Source: Streptomyces humi (lineage in GTDB: Bacteria; Actinomycetota; Actinomycetes; Streptomycetales; Streptomycetaceae). Taken from it: a stretch of DNA of 64,000 nt. Positions within the stretch are counted from its first letter, which is position 1. Each line of letters opens with the position of its first letter. The translations under genes were made by a program, and so were the position numbers. Of the stretch, positions 32,150 to 39,543 are shown one piece after another. The stretch spans positions 248,001 through 312,000 of the forward strand of contig NZ_LBMU02000023.1 of NCBI RefSeq assembly GCF_001005085.2, read 5' to 3'. The notes beneath the pieces are model-generated. The model ran no database searches, was not told the DNA's origin, and saw only the letters and a program-made list of their open reading frames with translations.

Positions 32150-32168
32150 CCTTCCGCCTCACGGAAGG
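32150..32168. promoter_or_regulatory. Inverted repeat upstream of the Rieske operon
   Basis: CCTTCCG-CCTCA-CGGAAGG (7-bp arms, 5-nt spacer) lies 67-85 bp upstream of the oxygenase start; a GC-rich palindrome CCCCGGCCGGGG (32257-32268) lies next to the stop of the SnoaL-like gene. The first is a candidate operator or leader hairpin, the second a possible terminator. Confidence 0.4.
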
Positions 32169-32279
32169 TCGCCAGCGGAACGCCTGATCAGAGCGGTACT
32201 GGCCGTCCTGGGCCCACACCGGAAGCCGGGCGGTCGGCACCCTCGCCGACCCTGCGCCCCGGCCGGGGGCCCGGCGTGT

Positions 32280-32675
32280 TCACTCAGCCGTGGTGGCCTC
32301 CTGGGTGATGCGTTCGAACTGGGCGCCCATCGCCTCGGCCAGTGCGTGGGCGGCCGAGAGCGGGCGGACCATCACCGTGAACTCGTCGATCCGGCCGTCC
32401 TCGTCGAAGTGCAGGAAGTCGCAGCCCTGGAGCTGCTTGCCGGCCACGGTCGCCGTGAACACGAAGGCGTGGTCGCGGCCGTCCGGGTTCGCGATCTCCC
32501 GGACGTACCTGAAGTCCTCGAAGACCCGGGACACCGCGCGCAGGATGGTCGCGGTCATCGCCTTGCCCGGGTACGGCTTGAAGGCGACGGGGCTGGTGAA
32601 GACGACGTCGTCGGCCAGCAGCGCGGCCACCGCGTCCATGTCGCCGTCCTCGACGGCCTTGCGGAAGGGGTGCAT
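32280..32675 (-). CDS. SnoaL-like / NTF2-fold small protein
   Basis: A 131-aa single-domain protein of the NTF2-like superfamily: N-terminal helix (FRKAVEDGDMDAVAALLADDVVFTSP) and curved sheet (HAFVFTATVAGKQLQGCDFLHFDEDGRIDEFTVMVRP). ATG at 32675 is chosen because GAGGTG lies 5-6 nt upstream; a GTG three codons earlier is possible. This fold serves as isomerase, cyclase, hydrolase or binding protein, and nothing visible fixes the function. It is divergent from a PadR regulator and probably regulated by it. Confidence 0.85.
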   Translation of the reverse strand: MHPFRKAVEDGDMDAVAALLADDVVFTSPVAFKPYPGKAMTATILRAVSRVFEDFRYVREIANPDGRDHAFVFTATVAGKQLQGCDFLHFDEDGRIDEFTVMVRPLSAAHALAEAMGAQFERITQEATTAE

Positions 32676-32731
32676 GAGGTCCACCTCGTCTACTAAAAAA
32701 GTTGACTATCTCCGCATGCTAGCGTGTCCCC

Positions 32732-33310
32732 ATGGCGCTACGGAACGCGGTGATGGCGGCCCTCCTGGAGGGCGAGGCCTCCGGATACGACCTCGCGAAG
32801 GGATTCGACGCGACGGTCGCCAACTTCTGGACGGCGACGCCCCAGCAGCTCTACCGCGAACTGGAGCGGATGGCGGAGGCGGGACTGATCACCGCGCGCG
32901 TGGTCGAGCAGGAACGCCGGCCCAACAAGAGGCTGTTCGCGCTGACCGCGGCCGGTCGCGAGGCCATCCGCGCCTACACGGCCGAGCCCCCGTCGCGGCC
33001 GTCCGTGGTCCGTGACGAACTGCTGGTCAAGGTGCAGTGCGCGGACGCCGGCGACCTCGAGGCGGTCCGCGCCGCCGTCGCCGAGCGCATGGAGTGGGCC
33101 ACCGCCAAACTGGCCCGCTACGAACGGATCCGGCGGCGCCTGCTCGCCGGGCGCTCGGAGGAGGCCTACTTCGCCGAGGCGGAGCGCGTCGGCCCCTACC
33201 TCACCCTGCTGCGCGGGATGGCCTTCGAGCGGGAGAACCTCCAGTGGGGGGACCTGGTGCTGCGGCGGCTCGGGCAGCGGGCGGGCGTTGATGGACAACA
33301 AAGTGAGTAG
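32732..33310 (+). CDS. PadR-family transcriptional regulator
   Basis: A 192-aa repressor with N-terminal wHTH (NAVMAALLEGEASGYDLAKGFD; QQLYRELERMAEAGLI; beta-wing RRPNKRLFALTAAGRE) and the helical Vir-type C-terminal dimerisation domain (~residues 95-180). This corresponds to the longer PadR subfamily 1. No SD precedes the ATG; TAGCGT (32720-32725) ends 6 nt before it, consistent with a leaderless transcript. A TTGACT (32702-32707) lies in an AT-rich stretch shared with the divergent SnoaL-like gene. PadR proteins often respond to phenolic compounds, which fits the aromatic-oxidation neighbourhood. Confidence 0.9.
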   Translation: MALRNAVMAALLEGEASGYDLAKGFDATVANFWTATPQQLYRELERMAEAGLITARVVEQERRPNKRLFALTAAGREAIRAYTAEPPSRPSVVRDELLVKVQCADAGDLEAVRAAVAERMEWATAKLARYERIRRRLLAGRSEEAYFAEAERVGPYLTLLRGMAFERENLQWGDLVLRRLGQRAGVDGQQSE

Positions 33311-33313
33311 AGC

Positions 33314-33337
33314 GGCGGACGGGGGGCTCCGTCCGCC
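33314..33337. terminator. Hairpin between convergent PadR and NlpC/P60 genes
   Basis: A 9-bp perfect stem GGCGGACGG / CCGTCCGCC with a 6-nt loop fills the 36-bp gap between two convergent stop codons, so it can serve both. Confidence 0.75.
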
Positions 33338-33346
33338 GTACTCAGG

Positions 33347-34498
33347 TCAGCAGGTGGCCACTCCCGGCAGCCACGCCGGGCCCTTGATGTAGATGTTGGT
33401 CAGCCACGCGCCGTTGGTCAGCTTTGACCAGGCGTCGTTGGTGTAGCCGTCGGCCGTGACCGTCTGGGCGTGCGTCTGGCAGACCACGTTCACCGTCGTC
33501 GGCTGCGGGAAGTAGTCCACGACACCGGCGTTCACGTTGGGCTCGCTGTGCGTGCGCACGCCGGTGCCCCAGGTCTGGAACGCCGTGCTTCCCCCGCCCG
33601 GCGGCGGCGGGGTGTCACCGCCGCAGTCCGGGATGCCGGGCAGTTCGGCCGGGCCCTTGATGTAGATGTTGGTCAGCCAGGAACCGTCGGCCAGCCTGGA
33701 CCAGATGTCGTTGGTGTACCCCTCGGCGGTCACCGTCTCCGCGTGCTCCTGACACTGAACGGAGACCTGGGTCGGCCCGGCGAAGGTGTCCACGACGGCG
33801 GACCGCACGCTCGGCGTCGTGTGCGTGCGCACCCCCGTGCCCCACGTCTCGAAGGTCGTACCGCCGTCGGCCGGCGGCGGCACCGGAGTACCGGACGGGT
33901 TGACGCGGATCGCGCCGGCGTAGTCGCCGCCGGTGCGCACCGGGGCCACCCGGATGTGGGTGCCCGACTCGTACGCCTCCACCATCTGCCCCGCGCCCAG
34001 GTACATGGCGACATGGTGGACGTGTCCGCTGCCCCAGAACATCAGGTCGCCGGGGACCAGGGGAGCCGTACCCTGGGCCGCCGAGAAGCGCGCCGAGGCC
34101 TGCGGGCTGTGGTACTGGTCGTCGGCCGTGCCGTTGAGCAGGTCCCTGCCGGTCGCCCGGTAGTACGCGTACCGCATCAGGCCCGAACAGTCGAAGCCCT
34201 TGCGCTCGTTGTCGTGCAGGCTGTCCGGGTCGGAGCCGTCGTAGTAGCCGTACGTGGCACCGGGTGTGGCGCCGTGGCCGCCGCCCCAGCTGTACCAGAC
34301 GCCGATCTGGGAGCAGGCCGCCGCCACCGCGGCCTCGGCGGTGGCGGAGGCACCGGAGGCCAGCACACCGCAGGTGGCGTCCTGGGCGGCGCGCGGCGCG
34401 GCGGCGGTGGCGGCGGCATGGGCGGTGGTGGACAGCAGCGGGACCGTGGCGAGAGCCGCCGCGACGACGATCGCCCTGCCGGGTGTGGTGAGCCTCAA
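33347..34498 (-). CDS. Secreted NlpC/P60 peptidoglycan hydrolase with duplicated SH3-like domain
   Basis: Exported cell-wall endopeptidase of 383 aa. Signal peptide (1-~28, TTAHAAA), NlpC/P60 domain (~55-195) with catalytic Cys104 (GFDCSGLMRY) and His162 (HHVAMYLG), then two tandem ~78-residue SH3-like repeats, each starting WGTGVRTH and ending LTNIYIKGPA; the repeats are joined by a Pro/Gly linker. The start codon is TTG at 34498: AAGGA lies 8 nt upstream and no ATG or GTG is in frame nearby. The order catalytic-SH3-SH3 is unusual, since most place SH3 domains first. Likely roles are wall remodelling or lysis of competitors. Confidence 0.88.
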   Translation of the reverse strand: MRLTTPGRAIVVAAALATVPLLSTTAHAAATAAAPRAAQDATCGVLASGASATAEAAVAAACSQIGVWYSWGGGHGATPGATYGYYDGSDPDSLHDNERKGFDCSGLMRYAYYRATGRDLLNGTADDQYHSPQASARFSAAQGTAPLVPGDLMFWGSGHVHHVAMYLGAGQMVEAYESGTHIRVAPVRTGGDYAGAIRVNPSGTPVPPPADGGTTFETWGTGVRTHTTPSVRSAVVDTFAGPTQVSVQCQEHAETVTAEGYTNDIWSRLADGSWLTNIYIKGPAELPGIPDCGGDTPPPPGGGSTAFQTWGTGVRTHSEPNVNAGVVDYFPQPTTVNVVCQTHAQTVTADGYTNDAWSKLTNGAWLTNIYIKGPAWLPGVATC

Positions 34499-34550
34499 GA
34501 TGCACGTCCTTCGTCGACATGGAGTGGGGGGCGGGGGTCGCGCGAACTGC

Positions 34551-34591
34551 CCGGGTGCCGCGTCCCACCCCCGTGGGGACGCGGCACCCGG
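34551..34591. terminator. 16-bp perfect hairpin downstream of the sigma factor gene
   Basis: CCGGGTGCCGCGTCCC (34551-34566) pairs with 34576-34591 around a 9-nt loop, 3 bp past the sigma gene stop. It is a strong intrinsic terminator and also insulates the following NlpC/P60 gene. Confidence 0.85.
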
Positions 34592-34594
34592 AAC

Positions 34595-35284
34595 TCAGCC
34601 GGCCAGCGCCGCGCGCATCTTGGCCAGCGCCCGCATGCGGTTGCGCTGGACGGTGCCGCGATGGGCGCCGAGCCGTTCCCCGGCCGTGTCGTGGGTGAGG
34701 CCCTCCAGGTCGACGAGGATCACCGCGGCGGCCTCCTTGGGGGAGAGCACGCTCAGCAACGCGAGGGCGCTCGCCGAGGCCTCGTACGTGCCGAGCCCGC
34801 CGTCCCAGCCCGCCTCCGGCAGCCGGTCGGTGGTCCGCTCACGGCGGGAGGGGTGCAGCCAGGAGTCGCGCAGCAGGTTCAGCGCGACCGTGCAGGTGTA
34901 GGCGTACGGGTGCTGCTGGGCCGTCAGACTCCGGGCCCGGGCCCGCCGGGAGAGCCGCAGATACGTCTCCTGCACCAGGTCGTCGGCGTCGTGCGGATTC
35001 CCGGTCAGGGCGATCAGCCGCCTGCGCAGCCGGGGCATGTCAGCGGTGAAGGAGGCGTCGAAGTCCCCCGGACTCATGTGGGCTTCGCCGGCGCGGCCCG
35101 CGCCCGTGTGGCCCGCCCCCCTGTGCTCCTCGCTCCTGTGCGCCTCGCCCATGTGTGCCTCGCCCATGTGCTTTCCGCCCATGTGCTTTCCGCCCATGTG
35201 CGTCCCACCCATGTGCTCGGCGCCCGTGTGCTCCTGTCTGTCGGCGTGTGGGTCCTGCGTACACGTGCCGCCGTGGTTTTCCAT
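34595..35284 (-). CDS. ECF-type RNA polymerase sigma factor with N-terminal His-rich repeat
   Basis: A 229-aa sigma-70 family ECF factor. Region 2 starts at about residue 74 (FDASFTADMPRLRRRLIALTG, then PHDADDLVQETYLRLSRRA, the core -10 recognition helix). Region 4 is at the end (LSPKEAAAVILVDLEGLTHDTAGERLG, then HRGTVQRNRMRALAKMRAAL). The first ~73 residues are a 5-residue repeat rich in His, Met and Gly. Start ATG at 35284 is favoured by GGGGGA 5 nt upstream; the next plausible ATG (residue 70) has no SD. No anti-sigma gene is adjacent. The VanX-like gene is 59 bp upstream and may be co-transcribed. His-rich tails can bind Zn, Ni or Cu; that function is inferred. Confidence 0.82.
   Translation of the reverse strand: MENHGGTCTQDPHADRQEHTGAEHMGGTHMGGKHMGGKHMGEAHMGEAHRSEEHRGAGHTGAGRAGEAHMSPGDFDASFTADMPRLRRRLIALTGNPHDADDLVQETYLRLSRRARARSLTAQQHPYAYTCTVALNLLRDSWLHPSRRERTTDRLPEAGWDGGLGTYEASASALALLSVLSPKEAAAVILVDLEGLTHDTAGERLGAHRGTVQRNRMRALAKMRAALAG
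35066..35230 (-). repeat. 15-bp in-frame tandem repeat, eleven units, encoding HMGGx-type pentapeptides
   Basis: Residues 19-73 of the sigma factor read as eleven 5-residue units. The central ones are HMGGT, HMGGK (twice), HMGEA (twice), and flanking ones HTGAE, HRSEE, HRGAG, HTGAG, RAGEA and HMSPG. Ten of eleven begin with His. Central DNA units (about 35141-35215) are nearly identical, outer ones diverged, as expected for expansion by slippage. Confidence 0.9.
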
Positions 35285-35343
35285 GGTCGTCCCCCGTTGG
35301 CCGGTCGTGCGGTGTGGTCGTGGTCGGGTGCGCGGGCCGCCGG

Positions 35344-36009
35344 TCAGGCGGTCCGCGCGGGTGCGGCGGCGGGGCCGTACCGGGCGGCCGGCGCCCCGGT
35401 GAGCAGGGCCCAGTACCGGTCGCCGTAGGACCAGTGCCACCACTCGGTGGGGTAGTTGACGAAGCCGGCCGTGGTCAGCGCCCGGTCCATCAGCCCCCGG
35501 TTGGCGCGCGCCTCCGCGTCGATGTTCGCCGCCCCGGTGCGGCAGGCACCCGCGCTCTCCTCGGGCGTCGCGTTGACCTCCGTGCCCAGCGCCAGCTCGG
35601 TGCCGTCCGCGGTGCACAGGGTGAGGTCCACCGCGCCGCCGCTGACGTGCGGGGCCACCTCCGGCGGGGAGATGTAGGCGCTGGCCAGCTCGCGGATCCG
35701 GGCCGGGCCGGCGTCCGGATGGGCGGCCCGCAGGGTCGCCGCGTACTCCTCGAAGTAGCGGCGCTGTAGACCGGGCGGCCGGTAGCCCTCGACCACCAGG
35801 AACCGGATCCCGGCGGGCAGCAGCGACTGCGCCCGCAGCAGCCGCTGCGCCACGCCGAGCCGCAGCCGGGCGTAGCTGCCGTCGGCGTCGGCCTGGCGGC
35901 GGTCGATCCGCAGGCCGGGTGTCGTACGCAGGTCCACCAGCGGTTCACCGCACTCCTGCTCGGTGACCTCGGCGACCCGGGAGTCGGAGAGCGTGATGAT
36001 GTCCGTCAC
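35344..36009 (-). CDS. D-Ala-D-Ala dipeptidase, VanX-like (M15D)
   Basis: Zinc dipeptidase of 221 aa. The VanX active-site set is present with matching spacing: Arg77 (GYRPPG), His121 and Asp128 (HVSGGAVDL; VanX H116/D123), Glu189 and His192 (EWWHW; VanX E181/H184). GTG at 36009 (VTDIITLSDSRV) matches homologue starts; there is no SD, so the transcript may be leaderless. No signal peptide, so cytoplasmic. No VanH, VanA or VanRS genes are nearby, making turnover of D-Ala-D-Ala or another dipeptide more likely than glycopeptide resistance. Three heptamers with SARP-like spacing lie just upstream. Confidence 0.87.
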   Translation of the reverse strand: MTDIITLSDSRVAEVTEQECGEPLVDLRTTPGLRIDRRQADADGSYARLRLGVAQRLLRAQSLLPAGIRFLVVEGYRPPGLQRRYFEEYAATLRAAHPDAGPARIRELASAYISPPEVAPHVSGGAVDLTLCTADGTELALGTEVNATPEESAGACRTGAANIDAEARANRGLMDRALTTAGFVNYPTEWWHWSYGDRYWALLTGAPAARYGPAAAPARTA

Positions 36010-36031
36010 GAGAAACAGCGTGCCGGGCACC

Positions 36032-36060
36032 CCTGCAATTGCTCTGCATGTTCCCTGCAA
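36032..36060 (-). promoter_or_regulatory. Predicted SARP binding site: three heptamers at 11-bp spacing
   Basis: Read leftward, TTGCAGG (36060-36054), ATGCAGA (36049-36043) and TTGCAGG (36038-36032) are each separated by exactly 4 nt. Direct heptamer repeats with 4-bp spacers are the known SARP/AfsR operator architecture. The last heptamer ends 22 bp before the GTG of the VanX-like gene, which leaves room for a -10 element and a transcript start at or near the GTG. The SARP gene itself ends 35 bp upstream. Confidence 0.65.
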
Positions 36061-36094
36061 GCGTGCCACCAGGACTTCTACAGCCCCGGCCCGG

Positions 36095-39000
36095 CTACGA
36101 CAGCTCGTCCTCCCGACGCTCCCACGCCTCCCGTCCGCCCAGCGAACGGAACACCTCCAGCGCCTCCGCCCGGGCCGCCCGCGCACCGCGCGCGTCACCT
36201 TCCGCGGACCACACCCGGGCCAGGTCCCACACCGTGCGCGCCCGCCACAGCGGCAGGCCCAACTCCGCCCAGAGCGCGGCCGCGTGCTCCAGCGGCTCGC
36301 GGGCCCCGGCGATGTCCCCGGCCGCCAGCGACCGCTCCCCGAGCGTGCGCAGCACCAGCGCCTCGCCGAACCGGTCCTGCCGTTCCCGGGCCACCGCCAG
36401 ACAGCGCGCGAGCCGCCGCCCCGCCTCCTCGGTCCGGCCGGTCCGCAACTCCACCTTGGCGAGAGACTGTTCGGTGTACATCACGCCCAGGGTGTCGTGC
36501 AGACCGGTGAAGAGCCGCAGTGCCTCGTGCAGCAGTGGTTCGGCCTCCCGGCACCGCCCCTCGGCCCGGTCGCAGAGCGCCAGCGAGCGCAGCGTGAGGC
36601 CCTCGCCGTGCAGATCGGCGGCGGCCCGGTACAGGTCGAGCGCCCCGGACAGCGCCGCCCGCGCCGGCGCGTCCCGGCCCTGCTCCCGGTGCACGTAGCC
36701 GATGCCGTACAGCACCCGGGCCCGGACCCCGGCGTCCGCCGCGTCGCCGTACCGCTCCAGCGCGGCCTCCAGCAGCTCCAGCGCCTCCGGGTACCGGGCC
36801 TGTTCGCGGCGGGCGGTGCCCATCCCGGCCAGCGCCACCGCGGAGCCGTCCGGCGCCCGGTCCTCGAACAGCCGCAGCGCGTCGGCGAAGTAGGCGTACG
36901 AGTCCTCGAACCGGTCCTGTTCGTAACGGAGCTGGCCCAGGCCGGCGAGCAGCCAGGCCTCGCCCTCGACGTCCCCGCTGCGCCGTACCGCCGCCATGGC
37001 CGCCGTGTGCGCCCTGGACCAGGCGTCGAACTGGTTGTACAGCGCGGCCGAACTGGCGATCAGCGCCCCGGCGAGGTCCCGGGCGGTACGCGCCATCCCG
37101 TGGTCGGCGCAGTGTGTGACGGCGGCCAGCAGCCCGGCCTGCTCGGCGGCGAACCAGGCCGCGGGCCGGGCGAGCAGCGCCGCCTCGGTCTCCGGGTCCA
37201 GCGGCCGGACCGCGGCCGGTTCGGGGAAGTGCCGGCTCGCGCCGCCGGGCCCGCGGGCGGCGGCCTTGCGGGCCAGGTCCAGCCAGCTGCCGGCCAGCCG
37301 CCGGACCGCCGCCGTGCGGTCGTCGGCGCTCTCCTCGGACAGGCAGCGCTCGCGGGCGTGTTCGCGGGCGAGATCGTGGATGCGGTAGCGGGGCAGGCCG
37401 GTACCGTCCATGCCGATCACGTCGATGAAGTGACAGTCGACCAGCCGTTCGACGGCCTCCTCGGCGTCCTCGGTCCCTATGTCGAGCAGCGGGGCGGCGA
37501 TCCACGCCGCGAAGTCGGGCAGGTCCAGCAGCGCCAGCCGGCGCAGCGCCCGCCGCTCCTGCTGATCGAGGTCGGCGTAGCCGAGTTCCAGGCTGGTGCG
37601 CAACTCCAGGTCGCCGGCGCTGAGTTCGTTGAGTCTGCGGCGTTCGTCACGCAGCCGTCCCGCGAGCCGTCCCGGCGCCCAGTGCGGGCGGGCGGCCAGC
37701 CGGGCGCCGGCGATGCGCACCGCGAGCGGCAGCCGCCCGCACAGGGTGACGATCTCGGCGGCCCGTTCCGGTTCGGTACCCGTCCGCCGCTCGCCCGCCA
37801 CCCGGCGCAGCAGGTCGAGGGCCTCGGCCTCGTCCGGCACCGTCAGATCCAGATGGACGGCCCCCTCCAGGGCCACCAGCCTGCGACGGCTGGTGACCAG
37901 CACCGCCGAGCCCGGACCGGGCGGCAGCAGCGGCCGGACATGGGCCTCACCCGCGGCGTTGTCCAGGACGATCAGTACCCGCCGGTGCCCGATGTGGGTG
38001 CGGTACACGCCGGTCAGTTCCTCGACACCGGAGGGCAGCGTGTCCGGGTCGACGCCCATCGCGCGCAGCAGCCGGGCGAGTGCGTCGGCGGGCTCCAGGG
38101 GGGTGGCGTCGGCGGCCCTGAGGTCCACGAACAGGCGTCCGTCCGGGAAGAGTTCGGCGGTGCGGTGGCCGACGTGCACGGCGAGCGCCGTCTTTCCCAT
38201 GCCGGAACGCCCGGAGATCACCCCGATCGGCGGGGCGGTCCGGCCGGTGTCACCGACCCCGCGCAGCAGCTCGGTCGCCCACCCGACCTGCTCCGCCCGG
38301 CCCACGAAGTCGGCGATGTCGGGCGGCAGATGGGACGGCGCGGGGTGGGGCGGGCCGCTCCGGGGAGCCGGTACCGGCAACGCGGCCGCACGGCCGGTCC
38401 CCAGCACACCGGTGTCATGCCGGAGCACGGCCTGGTGCACCGCCCGCAGCTCCGGCCCCGGGTCGATGCCCAGCTCGTCGCGGAGCACCGCACGGCCCTC
38501 CTGGAAGACGCGCAGCGCGTCGGAGACCCGGCCGGTGCGGAACAGGGCGGTCATCAGCTGGCCGCGCGGCCGCTCCCGCAGCGGATGCGCGGCCACGTGG
38601 GCGAGCAGCGGCGCGATCGCGGCGTCCGCGCGGTCCAGTTCCAGCGCCAGTCCGAAGGACTCCTCCTCAGCCACCAGCCGCAGCTCGGCGAGACGGGCCG
38701 CCTCGATCCGGGCGAAGGACTGGCCGAGCCCCTCCAGGGCCTCCCGGCCCCGCCACAGCCCGAGCGCCTCGGCCAGCAGCCCGGCCGCCTCCTCCGTACG
38801 CCCCGCGGCCCGCCCCGCCGCGAGGAGTCCCTCGAAACGGCGCGCGTCGACCTGCGCGGGAGCGAGGTCGGTGAGGTACCCCGGGGGCCGGGTACGGATC
38901 ACCTCGGCCGCGTCCACCCGGGCCAGGGCACGGCGTACGGCGGAGACATGGGTGGCGACCAGGGCGCCCGCGGTGGCCGGGGCCTCCTCGTCCCACACGA

Positions 39001-39145
39001 GGTCCACCAGGCGCTCGGTGGAGACGACCTCGCCGAGGTGCACCACGAGCGAGGCGAGGACCGCGAGGGGTCGGGGGCCGCCGAGCGGGACCCGCCGGCC
39101 GCCCTCCCAGACCTCCACCGGCCCGAGCAGACGTACTTCGAACAT
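36095..39145 (-). CDS. AfsR-type SARP transcriptional regulator (wHTH-BTAD-NB-ARC-TPR)
   Basis: A 1016-aa activator. Residues ~1-95 form an OmpR-like winged helix (FEVRLLGPVEVWEGGRRVPLG; LVDLVWDEEAPATAGALVATH); ~100-245 a BTAD domain (VDARRFEGLLAAGR...ELGIDPGPELRAVHQAVL); then a Pro-rich linker; NB-ARC ATPase with Walker A GRSGMGKTA (~313-321), VLIVLDNA and PLAVRIAGARLA; and a C-terminal ~400-residue TPR array (YADALRLFEDRAPD; ALDLYRAAADLHGEG). The layout is that of AfsR. Start ATG at 39145 (MFEVRLLG) has GGGG about 5 nt upstream. No biosynthetic core genes are nearby, so it may be a global or wall/phosphate-linked regulator. Candidate target: the VanX-like gene downstream. Confidence 0.93.
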   Translation of the reverse strand: MFEVRLLGPVEVWEGGRRVPLGGPRPLAVLASLVVHLGEVVSTERLVDLVWDEEAPATAGALVATHVSAVRRALARVDAAEVIRTRPPGYLTDLAPAQVDARRFEGLLAAGRAAGRTEEAAGLLAEALGLWRGREALEGLGQSFARIEAARLAELRLVAEEESFGLALELDRADAAIAPLLAHVAAHPLRERPRGQLMTALFRTGRVSDALRVFQEGRAVLRDELGIDPGPELRAVHQAVLRHDTGVLGTGRAAALPVPAPRSGPPHPAPSHLPPDIADFVGRAEQVGWATELLRGVGDTGRTAPPIGVISGRSGMGKTALAVHVGHRTAELFPDGRLFVDLRAADATPLEPADALARLLRAMGVDPDTLPSGVEELTGVYRTHIGHRRVLIVLDNAAGEAHVRPLLPPGPGSAVLVTSRRRLVALEGAVHLDLTVPDEAEALDLLRRVAGERRTGTEPERAAEIVTLCGRLPLAVRIAGARLAARPHWAPGRLAGRLRDERRRLNELSAGDLELRTSLELGYADLDQQERRALRRLALLDLPDFAAWIAAPLLDIGTEDAEEAVERLVDCHFIDVIGMDGTGLPRYRIHDLAREHARERCLSEESADDRTAAVRRLAGSWLDLARKAAARGPGGASRHFPEPAAVRPLDPETEAALLARPAAWFAAEQAGLLAAVTHCADHGMARTARDLAGALIASSAALYNQFDAWSRAHTAAMAAVRRSGDVEGEAWLLAGLGQLRYEQDRFEDSYAYFADALRLFEDRAPDGSAVALAGMGTARREQARYPEALELLEAALERYGDAADAGVRARVLYGIGYVHREQGRDAPARAALSGALDLYRAAADLHGEGLTLRSLALCDRAEGRCREAEPLLHEALRLFTGLHDTLGVMYTEQSLAKVELRTGRTEEAGRRLARCLAVARERQDRFGEALVLRTLGERSLAAGDIAGAREPLEHAAALWAELGLPLWRARTVWDLARVWSAEGDARGARAARAEALEVFRSLGGREAWERREDELS

Positions 39146-39543
39146 CGAACCCCGATCGCCGCTGCCAGCGGATGCCGACAACGATATCGGCGGCCACCGT
39201 CAGGGCAGGCCGAGAACCGGGCCGTCGTGTCCGGAAGCCGTCCGTCCGACCGGATGGCCCGGACCGCCACGATGCCCGGTGTGCCGAGGGGTCCTGGGCC
39301 CGTCGGTGCCGTGGGGGCCGTTCTCCCTCCTGGCGCAGTTGGCTGGTTTCTGTGGGTGGCCACAGCGGCCCCTGTGCGGGAGACGGTCCGTCGCCCGCCC
39401 TCGTATGAGCGGGTACCCGGATCCGTCACGGCATGCGTCGCGCCGGAGACTCCTCGCGACCGGGTGTCATACGAACGCCCCCGCGGTGGCGTCAACGGCC
39501 TGTGAGCACCGAGCCGTTCGCCGTCCGCCCAGGGAGTCGCCCG
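39146..39543. other. 398-bp divergent intergenic region, SARP / lipoprotein
   Basis: No gene is supported here. The region contains an inverted pair TCGTATGA (39401-39408) and TCATACGA (39467-39474), 58 bp apart, and the palindrome GGGTACCC (39411-39418) beside the first arm. The second arm lies about 70 bp before the lipoprotein start and could overlap its promoter. An AT-richer patch at 39179-39190 (AACGATATCG) is a possible SARP promoter element. Confidence 0.45.

Noticed and set aside
33347..39145. Glycopeptide resistance cluster (VanX-like gene with regulator and wall enzyme)
   Set aside because: VanH, VanA/B ligase and VanRS are absent; VanX-like peptidases occur widely in Streptomyces without resistance.
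7757..39145. Secondary-metabolite gene cluster suggested by a PPTase and a SARP
   Set aside because: No PKS, NRPS, terpene, RiPP or other core enzyme lies between or around them; they are 27 kb apart among catabolic genes.
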